Notes: generated by a model not told the origin, from the letters alone. Shown: positions 16,505 to 25,378, counted from the first letter of the stretch. The stretch is 64,000 nucleotides of DNA from Chryseobacterium sp. (GCF_008014695.1 NZ_VOXE01000001.1:496001-560000), one strand, 5' to 3'. Numbers and translations are program-made.

Positions 16505-16533
16505 AAAGCCGGATTGTTTTCCGGCTTTTTTTG
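16505..16533 (+). terminator. Terminator of ilvE
   Basis: AAAGCCGG (16505-16512) pairs with CCGGCTTT (16521-16528) over an eight-base loop, followed by T residues. Confidence 0.9.
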
Positions 16534-16592
16534 CTTTTATATGTTAGGTTAAATCCGTATTTTCGCCACAGTTTTAAAGAAAATTTTAACCT

Positions 16593-17672
16593 ATGAATTT
16601 TAAAAAGAATATAATTTTAGCTCTTGCAAGTATTTCGCTGCTGAGCTGTACCCCAATTTATAAAAAAATGAATGTAAACAAAGAAACTTATGAAGGTCTG
16701 AACGACGGCCTTTATGCAAATCTTCAGACTTCAAAAGGAAATCTGATTGTTAAATTTGAAGATAAGAAATCACCGGTAACCGTTGCCAATTTCATTGGTC
16801 TTGCTGAGGGAAAGATTGAGAACAAAGCCAAAGCGAAAGGAGTCCCTTTCTACGACGGAACAATCTTCCATAGAGTCATTAAGGATTTCATGATTCAGGG
16901 AGGCGATCCTAAAGGAACAGGAATGGGTGATCCGGGTTATAAATTCGATGACGAAAAGAATGACCTGCAGCACACCGGCAAAGGAATTCTGTCAATGGCT
17001 AACTCCGGACCGAATTCAAACGGTTCCCAGTTTTTCATTACGGAAATTGCCACTCCTTGGTTAGACGGCAAACACACCATCTTCGGGAAAGTTGTGAAAG
17101 GTGATGACGTAATTGATGCGATTGCCAATGTTGAAAAAGGCTCTCAGGACAAACCGAAGACCGATATTGTTCTGGAAAAAGTGCTGATCTTCAGTAAAGG
17201 CGACGAGTACAAAGGTTATGATGCTGCAAAAATCTTCACCGAAGGTAAAGGTAAAATTGCTGCCAACAACAAAGCCCAGGCTGAAAAAGCAGAAGCAGAA
17301 GCTGCTAAAAAACTCGAGGACCTTAAAGCCGGAATGCAGACCACCGCTTCAGGGCTCATGTATAAAATCACCAAAAAAGGTTCAGGAAAAAAAGCAGAGA
17401 AAGGAAATATTGTTTCCGTTCATTACGTCGGAAAACTGACGAACGGAACTGAGTTCGACAATTCCTTCAAAAGAGGGGAACCGCTTGAATTTCCTGTAGG
17501 AACCGGCCAGGTGATCAAAGGATGGGACGAAGGAATCCTTCTTCTGAACGAAGGTGACCAGGCAACATTCCTGATTCCTTCTGACTTAGGTTACGGAGCA
17601 AGAGGTGCAGGTGGAGTGATTCCGCCAAATGCATGGCTGATCTTCGAAGTGGAACTTGTTAAAGTGAAATAA
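16593..17672 (+). CDS. Lipoprotein with cyclophilin and FKBP peptidyl-prolyl isomerase domains
   Basis: This 359-residue protein has a lipobox (ISLLSC, Cys19) and so is lipid-anchored. The cyclophilin domain covers about residues 38-205, with FHRVIKDFMIQGGDPKGTG and GSQFFITEIATPWLDGKHTIFG as signatures. An alanine/lysine-rich, coiled-coil-like linker (about 215-250) leads to an FKBP domain (about 260-359) with VSVHYVGKLTNGTEFDNS, GQVIKGWDEGI and a GYGARG segment. Two unrelated isomerase families in one chain correspond to the dual-family immunophilins (cyclophilin first) reported from Flavobacterium. It probably folds proteins in the cell envelope. A TA-rich -7-like box is near 16558. Confidence 0.93.
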   Translation: MNFKKNIILALASISLLSCTPIYKKMNVNKETYEGLNDGLYANLQTSKGNLIVKFEDKKSPVTVANFIGLAEGKIENKAKAKGVPFYDGTIFHRVIKDFMIQGGDPKGTGMGDPGYKFDDEKNDLQHTGKGILSMANSGPNSNGSQFFITEIATPWLDGKHTIFGKVVKGDDVIDAIANVEKGSQDKPKTDIVLEKVLIFSKGDEYKGYDAAKIFTEGKGKIAANNKAQAEKAEAEAAKKLEDLKAGMQTTASGLMYKITKKGSGKKAEKGNIVSVHYVGKLTNGTEFDNSFKRGEPLEFPVGTGQVIKGWDEGILLLNEGDQATFLIPSDLGYGARGAGGVIPPNAWLIFEVELVKVK

Positions 17673-17686
17673 GAAATTTCAACGAT

Positions 17687-17721
17687 AAAAAAAACGCATC
17701 TTTTAGGAGATGCGTTTTTTT
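17687..17721 (+). terminator. Terminator of the isomerase gene
   Basis: AAAAAACGCATCT (17689-17701) pairs with AGATGCGTTTTTT (17708-17720) over a six-base loop. It is strong and could also work from the minus side. Confidence 0.92.
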
Positions 17722-17727
17722 GTATAC

Positions 17728-17980
17728 GGGAACTAAGAGACGAGAGCCAAGTAAGAAGCGAAAGGCAGCAGGGAAAAGCAAAAGGATCAGGTAAAAAGAG
17801 CGTAAAGCTTAATGCTTACAGCCTGCAGCCTACAGCCAAGAACCAAGAGTCAGGGCAAAAGTAAAAAGTAAAAAGCGAATGGCAGTAGGCAATAAGCAGT
17901 AGGCAACAGGGAAAAGCAAAAAGGATCAGGTAAAAAGAACGCAAAGATTAATGCTTACCGCATACGGCTTACAGCCAGAA
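17728..17980. repeat. Spacer packed with imperfect repeats
   Basis: Two 72-73 base direct copies lie at 17766-17837 and 17904-17976, with about nine substitutions and one single-base gap. Between them a 14-base unit (gcagtaggcaataa) is repeated at 17882-17907, and words such as gtaaaaagtaaaaagcg and agagccaag recur. No ORF is present. The copy B end touches the 3' end of the minus-strand peptidase gene. This is the longest member of the A/G-rich repeat family also seen at 617-713, 11545-11577 and 26858-26898. Confidence 0.8.
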
Positions 17981-17983
17981 TTG

Positions 17984-19345
17984 CTACCAGTTTTTATCAA
18001 TCATATAAATGATCTGCGCCATGGTTACGGCACCCAAAAGCAGTTCACGGCGGTTCACCTTTTCGAAAGTGTCTTCTTCTGTATGGTGGATGTCAAAATA
18101 GCGCTGAGAATCCGGAACCAGTTCTGCAGTCGGGACATTCATTTTTGCATGCATCGGCTCTACATCGGTCCCTGAATACTGCAGGGAGAAATTGTGCACG
18201 CCGTATGGCTCAAAAAGCGGTGCCCAGGATCTGATCATTGCTCTTTTGCTTTCTTCCATCTCCAGGGCAATTCCGCGCGGGGTAAATCCTCCGCCATCAC
18301 TTTCGATGGCAAAAAGATGTTTTTCATTGATGTCCTCAGCAACCTTGGCATAGGTGTTTCCGCCGCGGACGCCATTTTCTTCATTGGCAAAACATACGAC
18401 CCGAATGGTATGGTTGTTCGCAATTCCAAGATTTTTGAATGTCCTAAGCACTTCGATCGACTGTACGATTCCTGCACCGTCATCAGAAGCACCTTCCCCC
18501 ACGTCCCAGGAATCCAAATGTCCGCCCACGACTATAACACTTTTATCTTTTTTACCGGTAAGTTCCCCGAACACCGAAAAGCTGTCTTTCTCGCCTTTCA
18601 TGGTGCAGTTGGAATTTAGTTTTACTGTGATTTTATGGTTTTTCACCAGGTTCTCAATCTCATCAGCGGTCTTTGCCCCAATGGCAGCGGCCGGAATTTT
18701 TTTGAGTGGATTATCATATCGCATCAAACCCGTATGTGGAACATCATCGAAAGCAGAAGTCAGGGACCGGATTATGGCGGCCTTTCCTCCTTTCTCTGCC
18801 ACCCAGGATGCAGCGGAGCGCCTGTAAACGCCTGCGTCGCCATAAGCCTGGCCGGTTGAAATGAATTTCTGATTGAAGGCATAATTAAACAGTACAATCT
18901 TGTCCTTTACCTGTGCCGGGGTCAGCTGGTCGAATTCCGCTTTGCTTTTCACGACGATGATTTCCCCCACCAGATCCTTTCCACCGGTTCCTTCGGAATT
19001 GCCAAGAGACAGGAAACGTATTTTACGCCATTTTCCGTTATCGGTTTTTACCTGGAGCGTTTCTTCGCCTCTGACCCAAACCGGAACTTTCACTTTCTGA
19101 AGCCAGATTTTATCAGCACCTGCTTCCAGAAGTTTTTTCTGCGCCCAGATCACCGATTTTTCATAGGCTTCTGAGCCGCTTAAGCGGTGTCCGATATTTT
19201 TGGTCAGATCCCGCAGGTCTTCATATGCCTTACCATGGGTCAGCATTTCATCAGCTATCCTGCTGAACAGCAGGGAGTCGGCTTTTGTCTGTCCAAAAAA
19301 GGGAAGGGTAATCAGTAATGCTGCGACTGCAGTGATTTTTCTCAT
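17984..19345 (-). CDS. Secreted M28 peptidase with PA insert (copy 2)
   Basis: This 453-residue protein has a signal peptide (about 1-18, ending FFGQ). A PA-like insert covers about 120-250. The M28 catalytic part has HLDSWDVGEGASDDGAG (metal His and Asp), FANEENGVRGG (catalytic and ligand Glu), an Asp in AIESDGGG and a late His in DIHHTEEDTF. Such enzymes are exported aminopeptidases or carboxypeptidases with two zinc ions. It lies three bases downstream of a paralogue with the same domain order (19349-20725), so the pair is a tandem duplication. Confidence 0.9.
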   Translation of the reverse strand: MRKITAVAALLITLPFFGQTKADSLLFSRIADEMLTHGKAYEDLRDLTKNIGHRLSGSEAYEKSVIWAQKKLLEAGADKIWLQKVKVPVWVRGEETLQVKTDNGKWRKIRFLSLGNSEGTGGKDLVGEIIVVKSKAEFDQLTPAQVKDKIVLFNYAFNQKFISTGQAYGDAGVYRRSAASWVAEKGGKAAIIRSLTSAFDDVPHTGLMRYDNPLKKIPAAAIGAKTADEIENLVKNHKITVKLNSNCTMKGEKDSFSVFGELTGKKDKSVIVVGGHLDSWDVGEGASDDGAGIVQSIEVLRTFKNLGIANNHTIRVVCFANEENGVRGGNTYAKVAEDINEKHLFAIESDGGGFTPRGIALEMEESKRAMIRSWAPLFEPYGVHNFSLQYSGTDVEPMHAKMNVPTAELVPDSQRYFDIHHTEEDTFEKVNRRELLLGAVTMAQIIYMIDKNW

Positions 19346-19348
19346 TTT

Positions 19349-20725
19349 TTACCAGTTTTTATCAATCATATAAACAATTTGGGCTATCGTCACGGCACCG
19401 AGCATGAGTTCGCGGCGGTTTACTTTTTCAAAAGTATCTTCGCTTGTATGGTGGATGTCGAAATACCGCTGCATATCCGGAACGAGTTCGGCCAGGGGAA
19501 CATCAAGTTTCTTGAGGGGAAGAATGTCCTGTCCCGCATAGGTCTGGTCAAAATCATAAACACCGTACGGAAGGAAATAGTCTTTCCAGGCGAAAACCAG
19601 CCTTCTTCGCTGCGGAATCATGTCGAGAGATATTCCGCGCGGGGAGAATCCGCCTGCATCGCTTTCGATGGCGAAAATATGTTTTTCCCCTTTCTTTTTT
19701 GCCTGCGCTGCGTAGGTTTCGCCGCCCTGTACGCCGTTTTCTTCATTGGCATATAGCACAACGCGGATCGTATGGTTATTTTCGATATTGAGTTTCCTGA
19801 AAGCCCGCAGCACCTCCAGACACTGCACCACACCGGCCCCGTTGTCGTGCGCGCCTTCGCTGATGTCCCAGGAGTCGAGATGGGCTCCGATCACGATGAC
19901 ACTTTTATCCTTATTGCCGGGAATCTCGCCAAAAACATTATGATTGATCATTTCGCCTTTGGTGCCTGAAGTGGTATTGATTTTGGCAAAAACTTTCTGT
20001 TTGCCTAAACTTTTCTCCAGTTCATCGGCAGCTTTGGCGCTTATGGAAATGGCCGGAACCCTGTTTTTATCGTCCTGATCATAATACATGCTTCCGGTAT
20101 GGGGAACATCGTCAAAGGCGGATGTAAGGGATCTTGTGATCACGGCTTTCGCGCCTCGCTTTCCAACCAGAGACGGGGTAGACCAGCGGTATTTTCCGGC
20201 CAGCATGTACGCATCAGCAGTATTCACAATGCTCTGGTCGAACGGATAATTGAAGAATACAATCTTTCCTTTTACATCTTTCGACATTAGGGTATTAAAT
20301 TCCTGAATGCTTTTTACAAGCAGAATTTCGCCTTCCAGGTCTTTGCCACCGGTGCCTTCTGAACTGCCCAAAGAAAGCATTTTAAGGCTCTGCCATTTTC
20401 CGCCTGACGTTTTGATCTGTAAAGATTCGCGTCCGCGTTCCCAGACCGGAACCACCACTTCCTGTTTCCAGATGTTCTCGGCGCCGGCTTCCTTCAGTTT
20501 CTTTTCAGCCCAGACCACAGCTTTCTCATAACCCGTAGTAGCACTAAAGCGCGGGCCTACCTGCTTGGTAAGTTCTCTTAGATTTTCATAGGAATTGCTG
20601 TTGAGCAAAATCTCATCAGAAATTTTCTTGAATTCTACAGGATAAGAGATCTTTTGAACCGGTTTTCTCTGGGAAAAGAAAAATCCACCCAAAAAGAGTG
20701 GAAGTAAGGTGAGCAGTTTCTTCAT
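19349..20725 (-). CDS. Secreted M28 peptidase with PA insert (copy 1)
   Basis: This 458-residue protein has a signal peptide (about 1-18) and the same layout as the following gene: PA insert (about 130-255) and an M28 domain. The M28 motifs are HLDSWDISEGAHDNGAG, YANEENGVQGG, ESDAGGF and DIHHTSEDTF. In copy 2 the second-metal region reads GASDDGAG, here GAHDNGAG, so the metal-bridging Asp is kept. Both genes share long identical stretches, such as FEKVNRRELLLGAVT-like ends and YMIDKNW. Export and food-peptide digestion are likely; the substrate is not visible. Confidence 0.9.
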   Translation of the reverse strand: MKKLLTLLPLFLGGFFFSQRKPVQKISYPVEFKKISDEILLNSNSYENLRELTKQVGPRFSATTGYEKAVVWAEKKLKEAGAENIWKQEVVVPVWERGRESLQIKTSGGKWQSLKMLSLGSSEGTGGKDLEGEILLVKSIQEFNTLMSKDVKGKIVFFNYPFDQSIVNTADAYMLAGKYRWSTPSLVGKRGAKAVITRSLTSAFDDVPHTGSMYYDQDDKNRVPAISISAKAADELEKSLGKQKVFAKINTTSGTKGEMINHNVFGEIPGNKDKSVIVIGAHLDSWDISEGAHDNGAGVVQCLEVLRAFRKLNIENNHTIRVVLYANEENGVQGGETYAAQAKKKGEKHIFAIESDAGGFSPRGISLDMIPQRRRLVFAWKDYFLPYGVYDFDQTYAGQDILPLKKLDVPLAELVPDMQRYFDIHHTSEDTFEKVNRRELMLGAVTIAQIVYMIDKNW

Positions 20726-20775
20726 TAAACTTTAGTTTGGTAATGCTAAATGTATAAAAAAATTTTATAAAAATG

Positions 20776-22017
20776 CTATTTCATGTCGTACATAACGAGT
20801 GCGGTGATGAGTTTTGGTTCGATATAGGTACATTTCGGAGGCATGATGAGCTTCAGGTCCGAAATCTTGATCATGTCGTTAAAACTGACCGGATAAATGC
20901 CGAAACCGACTTTAAAATCGCCCGTGTCAACAGTATCTTTCATTTTAATGATTCCGTCCATATTTGAACTTCCCTTTACATAGCTTATTTTATCGGAACT
21001 GTCGGTATTTTCAATTTGCAGGATGTCCTGAAGGATGTATTTTTCGAGGAGATGATGGTCCAGATTATCCAAAGACATTTCCGGCGACCGAAGATGGTGT
21101 TTCACATGCAGCGAATAAAATTTACCATCCAGATACATAGAAATGTGAAATTTTTGAGACGAATAATAGAGGGTAGCTCCCTTTTCGTGAATGTTGAATG
21201 ATTTTTCGAGTTTTTGAAGAAACTGTTCGGTGGTTAAACCGTTCAGGTCTTTCACGACCCTGTTGTAATCATGTATTTTTATGGACTGATTTGAAACAAT
21301 GAAACTGAAAACAAAATTATACGGTTCTGTTCCCGTATGTTTTTTGTTCCTTTCCTTATGCATTCTGGAATTCAGGGCTGTGGAGCCGATGCGGTGATGG
21401 CCGTCGGCAATATAGAATGAATCTACCTGATCCAGCACTTCCTTGAACTGCTGCATCTTGAGACGGTTATCGATCTTCCAGAGCTTGTGCTTGATGCCTT
21501 TGCTGTCGTGATAACTGAGGAGAGGAACATTTTTTTCTTCATGGTTCATCAACAGTTCCACTTTTGAATTGGCCGGATATGTCAGCAAAACAGGCTCTGC
21601 CTGAAGGTTTACCTTATCCAGATAATGGGCGAGTTTCTGTTTTTTCTGAGGAATGGTGCTTTCATGCCTTTTAATCTTTCCGCTCCAGAAATCCTCTACC
21701 GAAACCAGTCCCAACAGTCCGCGGAATACCGTTTTGTCAGGTTTTATCTGCTCATAAAGGTAGTAGGATGAGGAATCCTGAACGAGCTTCTTATCTTCCA
21801 GAAGTTCTTCGAAATTGCTTCTTACCTTTCTCAGATTCCGGTCGATATCCTTTGATTTGCTCACCACATAAGGCTTGATCATCTGCACATAAGACGAATC
21901 CTCCTGTGCTTTTTTGGCAATTTCTTCCTGCGTGAAATTGTCTAAAGGATGGGTAGGGAAGACCTCAACGAAATCCTCGTTGGGTCTGATCCCGCGAAAA
22001 GGTTTAAAAATAGGCAT
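20776..22017 (-). CDS. DUF1015 family protein
   Basis: This 413-residue cytoplasmic protein belongs to DUF1015 by its features PFRGIRPNEDF at the N-terminus, the central FYIADGHHRIGSTALNS (about residues 210-226) and a C-terminal VGFGIYPVSFNDMIKISD. The DGHHR pattern resembles ParB-like nucleotide-binding folds. It follows serA by one base, and serC lies just upstream, so it is in the serine-biosynthesis operon. A role in serine metabolism is inference from this context. Its biochemical function is not known to me with certainty. Confidence 0.85.
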   Translation of the reverse strand: MPIFKPFRGIRPNEDFVEVFPTHPLDNFTQEEIAKKAQEDSSYVQMIKPYVVSKSKDIDRNLRKVRSNFEELLEDKKLVQDSSSYYLYEQIKPDKTVFRGLLGLVSVEDFWSGKIKRHESTIPQKKQKLAHYLDKVNLQAEPVLLTYPANSKVELLMNHEEKNVPLLSYHDSKGIKHKLWKIDNRLKMQQFKEVLDQVDSFYIADGHHRIGSTALNSRMHKERNKKHTGTEPYNFVFSFIVSNQSIKIHDYNRVVKDLNGLTTEQFLQKLEKSFNIHEKGATLYYSSQKFHISMYLDGKFYSLHVKHHLRSPEMSLDNLDHHLLEKYILQDILQIENTDSSDKISYVKGSSNMDGIIKMKDTVDTGDFKVGFGIYPVSFNDMIKISDLKLIMPPKCTYIEPKLITALVMYDMK

Positions 22018-22018
22018 G

Positions 22019-22984
22019 TTATATCTTTAATTTCTTTTTAATATCAATAATTTGAACAGCCAGTTCGGCAGCGATTTTTTCCTGTGCATCCACTGTATTT
22101 CCGCCGACATGAGGCGAAAGTGAAAGATTCGGATTCATCAGAAGCGGCAGTTCAGGACTTGGTTCGTTCTCGAAAACGTCCAAAGCTGCGCCGGCAACTT
22201 TTCCGGACTCAATGAAATCGAGTAGGGCCACTTCATTCAGAACACCACCTCTTGCAGTGTTGACGATAAAGACACCATCTTTCATTTTTTCAAACTGCGG
22301 GGTATCTAAAATGTATTCGGAAGTTTTCGGGGTATTGATGCTGATAAAATCGGCTTCTTTCAGAAATTCATTCAGATCATCGGTAGAACTGATTTCAAAA
22401 TCCACTTTCTGACCGTCGAAAAACTCCAGAGTAATTTTTTTCTTGCGGGGTTTTCTCGTAAGCACTTTCACTTTCATGCCGAGTGAAATTCCCATCTTAA
22501 CGACTTCCATTCCAATTCCGCCAAAACCGATCACCCCCAAAGTTTTCCCTTCAAGTTCAACAGCGTTCGAGAATGATTTTTTAAGGGCGCTGAAATGGGT
22601 GTCGCCTTCCAGCGGCATGAGCCGGTTGGATTCATGAAGGAATCTGGCGAGAGAGAAGAAATGGGCGAAAACCATTTCGGCTACCGACCGTGAGGAGGCA
22701 TTCGGCGTGTTGATGACATAAATTCCTTTGTCAATGGCATGCTCCACATCAATATTGTCCATTCCGACGCCGCCTCTTCCCACAATTTTCAGGGTTGGGC
22801 AGGCCTCTAAAATATCTTTTCTGACTTTGGTGGCGCTTCTGACGAGCAGCACATCCACCTGATTTTCGTTGATGAAACCGATCAGGTGTTCCTGGGAAAC
22901 TTTCGTTTCCAGCAGTTCAATTCCTGCGTCAATTAACATGTCTTTTCCGGAATCAGCGATCCCGTCGTTGGCTAAAACTTTCAT
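22019..22984 (-). CDS. serA: D-3-phosphoglycerate dehydrogenase (short form)
   Basis: This 321-residue NAD-dependent 2-hydroxyacid dehydrogenase catalyses the first step of serine synthesis. Visible motifs are the Rossmann loop LGVIGFGGIGMEVVK (about 150-165), the catalytic Arg in NTARGGVLNE (about 236-245), Glu in FENEP (about 272) and His in SPHVGG (about 290). It lacks the C-terminal ACT regulatory domain, so serine feedback of the E. coli kind is unlikely. The gene sits 52 bases after serC and one base before the DUF1015 gene. Confidence 0.92.
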   Translation of the reverse strand: MKVLANDGIADSGKDMLIDAGIELLETKVSQEHLIGFINENQVDVLLVRSATKVRKDILEACPTLKIVGRGGVGMDNIDVEHAIDKGIYVINTPNASSRSVAEMVFAHFFSLARFLHESNRLMPLEGDTHFSALKKSFSNAVELEGKTLGVIGFGGIGMEVVKMGISLGMKVKVLTRKPRKKKITLEFFDGQKVDFEISSTDDLNEFLKEADFISINTPKTSEYILDTPQFEKMKDGVFIVNTARGGVLNEVALLDFIESGKVAGAALDVFENEPSPELPLLMNPNLSLSPHVGGNTVDAQEKIAAELAVQIIDIKKKLKI

Positions 22985-23036
22985 AAATCAATCCCGTAAT
23001 TTACAGATAACAGTTTAAAAATTTGACTCTTGTTAC

Positions 23037-24101
23037 TTATTTCAGATTTTTCATCACATCTACCAAAACCTGCACACTTTCGATCGGCAGGGCGTTATAG
23101 AGACTCGCTCTGTAGCCGCCAAGACTCCGGTGTCCATTCAGTCCGCTGATCCCGGCAGCTTTCCAGGCAGTGTCGAATGCCTCTTTTTTGGTTTCGTCGA
23201 GTAACCGGAACGAAACATTCATCAGCGAGCGGTCTTCTTTCACGCAGAAGCTTTCAAAAAGAGGATTTCTGTCGATCTCATCGTACAGAAGCCTTGCTTT
23301 CGCTTCATTTCTGGCTTCCGCTGCAGCGATTCCGCCGTTTTTCTCCAGGTACTGAAGTGTTAAAAGCGAAGCGTAAACCGGAAAAACCGGTGGGGTATTG
23401 TACATCGATTCCTTATCGATATGAAGCGCATAATCCAGGATGGAAGGAATATCGCGTCCTGTTTTTCCCAGGATGCTTTTCTTCACCACCACGAGCGTCA
23501 CGCCGGCCGGACCCATGTTTTTCTGGGCTCCCGCGTAGATCAGGTCGAATTTTGAAAAATCGATGACCCTTGAAAAGATGTCGGAACTCATGTCGCAGAC
23601 CATGAGGGTATCCACTTCAGGAAAGGATCTCATCTGCGTTCCGAAAATCGTATTGTTGGAGGTACAGTGAAAATAATCATATTCGCTGCCTACTTTGAAA
23701 TCTTTGGGAATAAAGGAATAATTGTCGGCTTTTGAAGAACCTAACACATCAACAGGTCCCATTTTTTTCGCTTCCTTTATAGCCGCCGCTGCCCAGGCTC
23801 CGGTATCTACGTAGGCCGCTTTGCCGTTTTCCGACTTCATGAGGTTGAACGGAACCATTAAAAACTGGAGACTTGCACCCCCGCCCAGATACAGCACTTC
23901 ATAATCATCACCCAATTTCATCAGGCGTTTTACAATCGCTCTGGCTTCGTCCATCACGGCGACAAATTCTTTGCTGCGGTGGGAAATTTCGAGGAGTGAA
24001 AGACCCATTCCGTTGAAATCCAGAATGGCTTCTGCAGATTTCTGAAAAACTTCCTGAGGAAGTATGCATGGACCCGCACTGAAATTGTGTTTTTTGCTCA
24101 T
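23037..24101 (-). CDS. serC: Phosphoserine aminotransferase
   Basis: This 354-residue class V PLP aminotransferase converts 3-phosphohydroxypyruvate to phosphoserine, using glutamate. Lys194 in YAGAQKNMGPAG is the PLP lysine. Other signatures are NFSAGPCILP at the N-terminus, GGGASLQF near residue 73 and SDIFSRVIDFSKF near 173. It begins the serC-serA-DUF1015 operon on the minus strand. A terminator of the upstream ferredoxin gene lies 60-90 bases before its start. Confidence 0.96.
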   Translation of the reverse strand: MSKKHNFSAGPCILPQEVFQKSAEAILDFNGMGLSLLEISHRSKEFVAVMDEARAIVKRLMKLGDDYEVLYLGGGASLQFLMVPFNLMKSENGKAAYVDTGAWAAAAIKEAKKMGPVDVLGSSKADNYSFIPKDFKVGSEYDYFHCTSNNTIFGTQMRSFPEVDTLMVCDMSSDIFSRVIDFSKFDLIYAGAQKNMGPAGVTLVVVKKSILGKTGRDIPSILDYALHIDKESMYNTPPVFPVYASLLTLQYLEKNGGIAAAEARNEAKARLLYDEIDRNPLFESFCVKEDRSLMNVSFRLLDETKKEAFDTAWKAAGISGLNGHRSLGGYRASLYNALPIESVQVLVDVMKNLK

Positions 24102-24160
24102 ATTTTAATTTTTTGCAGAAGTCCGCGGCTGCGGCTTTTAATTATCAGGGTAAAAATACT

Positions 24161-24190
24161 AAAAAAAATGCTCACCGTGAAAGATGAGCA
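24161..24190 (-). terminator. Terminator of the ferredoxin gene
   Basis: TGCTCACC (24169-24176) and GATGAGCA (24183-24190) pair with one G-T wobble. On the minus strand eight T residues follow at 24168-24161. Confidence 0.8.
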
Positions 24191-24197
24191 GAATGGT

Positions 24198-24548
24198 TTA
24201 TTCTCCGTGCAGAAATTCCTTTTTGGCGAGCAGGCTCTCTTCTGATTCCACATGATCCTCATCCGGAATACAGCAGTCTACCGGGCAAACGGCGGCACAC
24301 TGAGGCTCTTCATGAAAGCCCATGCATTCGGTGCATTTATCGGCGACAATGAAATAGACATCATCACTTACCGGTTCCTGAGGAGCATCAGCATCAACTG
24401 TTAAACCCGATTTCATCACTACTCTCCCTTTCAGGGCAGTCCCTTCGGATGCCTTCCAGTCTACAGCGCCTTCATATATCGCATTATTCGGACATTCCGG
24501 TTCACACGCGCCACAATTTATACATTCATCTGTTATTCTGATAGCCAT
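24198..24548 (-). CDS. 2x[4Fe-4S] ferredoxin (YfhL-like)
   Basis: This 116-residue protein carries two cysteine clusters: CINCGACEPECP at about residues 12-23 and CTECMGFHEEPQCAAVCPVDCC at about 76-97, where the longer spacing after the second Cys is usual in this group. It is a low-potential electron carrier; the partner is not shown. The start ATG at 24548 is preceded by a clear -7 box. In many flavobacteria I recall it lies head to head with an acyl-CoA reductase gene; here 2.4 kb of other sequence intervenes. Confidence 0.93.
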   Translation of the reverse strand: MAIRITDECINCGACEPECPNNAIYEGAVDWKASEGTALKGRVVMKSGLTVDADAPQEPVSDDVYFIVADKCTECMGFHEEPQCAAVCPVDCCIPDEDHVESEESLLAKKEFLHGE

Positions 24549-24573
24549 TGCTAGATTTTATTTTAAATTGGTA

Positions 24574-24581
24574 CAAAGATA
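24574..24581 (-). promoter_or_regulatory. -7 box of the ferredoxin gene
   Basis: On the minus strand TATCTTTG, the classic Bacteroidota box, spans 24581 to 24574. The leader would be about 22 bases. Confidence 0.65.
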
Positions 24582-25183
24582 AAGAAAATTCTGCGCATGG
24601 GACTGATTTTACGACGCATGAATTGCGAAATAAACGTTGTGATTGCGAATGGTGAATTTAGGATGATGAATTTTGAATGATTGGTCTGCGATTCAGTTAT
24701 TTCTGGACTGTGAATGGTGACAGTGAAGCTGATGTGGTAATGTAATGGTTAAGCGATTACCATTTTTATGAATCCGGTAACGTTATATTTGTTTTATCCC
24801 TGCCTTTAAGTGGCAATAGACTGGGAGTAGACTGGCACCAGACTGGCTTCAGGTATGCTCAACCTTCGGTATCCTTTTTACAAATGGGTAGAGGGTAAAT
24901 GTGTGAAAAAATACAGGAAACAGGAGGTTGCACCCAGAAAAAGTAAAGATAGCGTACCAGCGTATTGGTGCAATGTGTATATTTACGATTTTAGTGGCTG
25001 CTGCAAAAAACAGCATCAAATGTAAATTTACTGGAATCAGCTGTCTTACCTGAAAGCAATAATCTCCATCAAATTAATAAAATTCATTTTCAACAATGTT
25101 TAAATACCTCAAACTTCTTAACTTATTTCTTAGCCTACATAATAAAAACAGAACGACAGAGAACAGATGCAGATTTTAACCCT
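24582..25183. other. Intergenic stretch without a recognisable gene
   Basis: No ORF of useful size is found on either strand. There are loose gaatg/tgaattt words at 24630-24720, a hairpin AATGGT/ACCATT at 24744-24764, and the 11-bp tandem at 24818-24846. A 27-codon frame lies at 25096-25179, ending four bases before the next ORF. Confidence 0.55.
24818..24846. repeat. Three AGACTGG direct repeats at 11-bp spacing
   Basis: AGACTGG occurs at 24818-24824, 24829-24835 and 24840-24846, separated by four variable bases each time (gagt, cacc). The period equals about one DNA turn, as in sites bound by tandem regulator dimers. Confidence 0.6.
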
Positions 25184-25378
25184 ATGAAAAAAATTACTTT
25201 GATCGCTTTAGCCATCATTTGGATTTTAAGCCTGGCGGTCTTAATCATCGCTTTGACCAACCTATTTCCGGACAATATTTTTAAGAATTATCGGCTAATT
25301 GCAGGAATTGGATTTGTTGCAATTACTGGATTTATCAGAACAGCATATAAGAACCTAATAAAACAGAATAAACTCTAA
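25184..25378 (+). CDS. Small two-helix membrane protein, unknown
   Basis: This 64-residue ORF has two hydrophobic segments (about 5-28 and 38-55) with lysines at both ends. I do not recognise it. No convincing ribosome site precedes the ATG, which is not unusual here. It follows a 27-codon frame by four bases. It lies in the poorly conserved stretch between the ferredoxin and acyl-CoA reductase genes, so it may be real accessory content or chance. Confidence 0.4.
   Translation: MKKITLIALAIIWILSLAVLIIALTNLFPDNIFKNYRLIAGIGFVAITGFIRTAYKNLIKQNKL

Noticed and set aside
17728-17980. CRISPR array
   Set aside because: Repeats are imperfect and irregularly spaced, with no cas genes.
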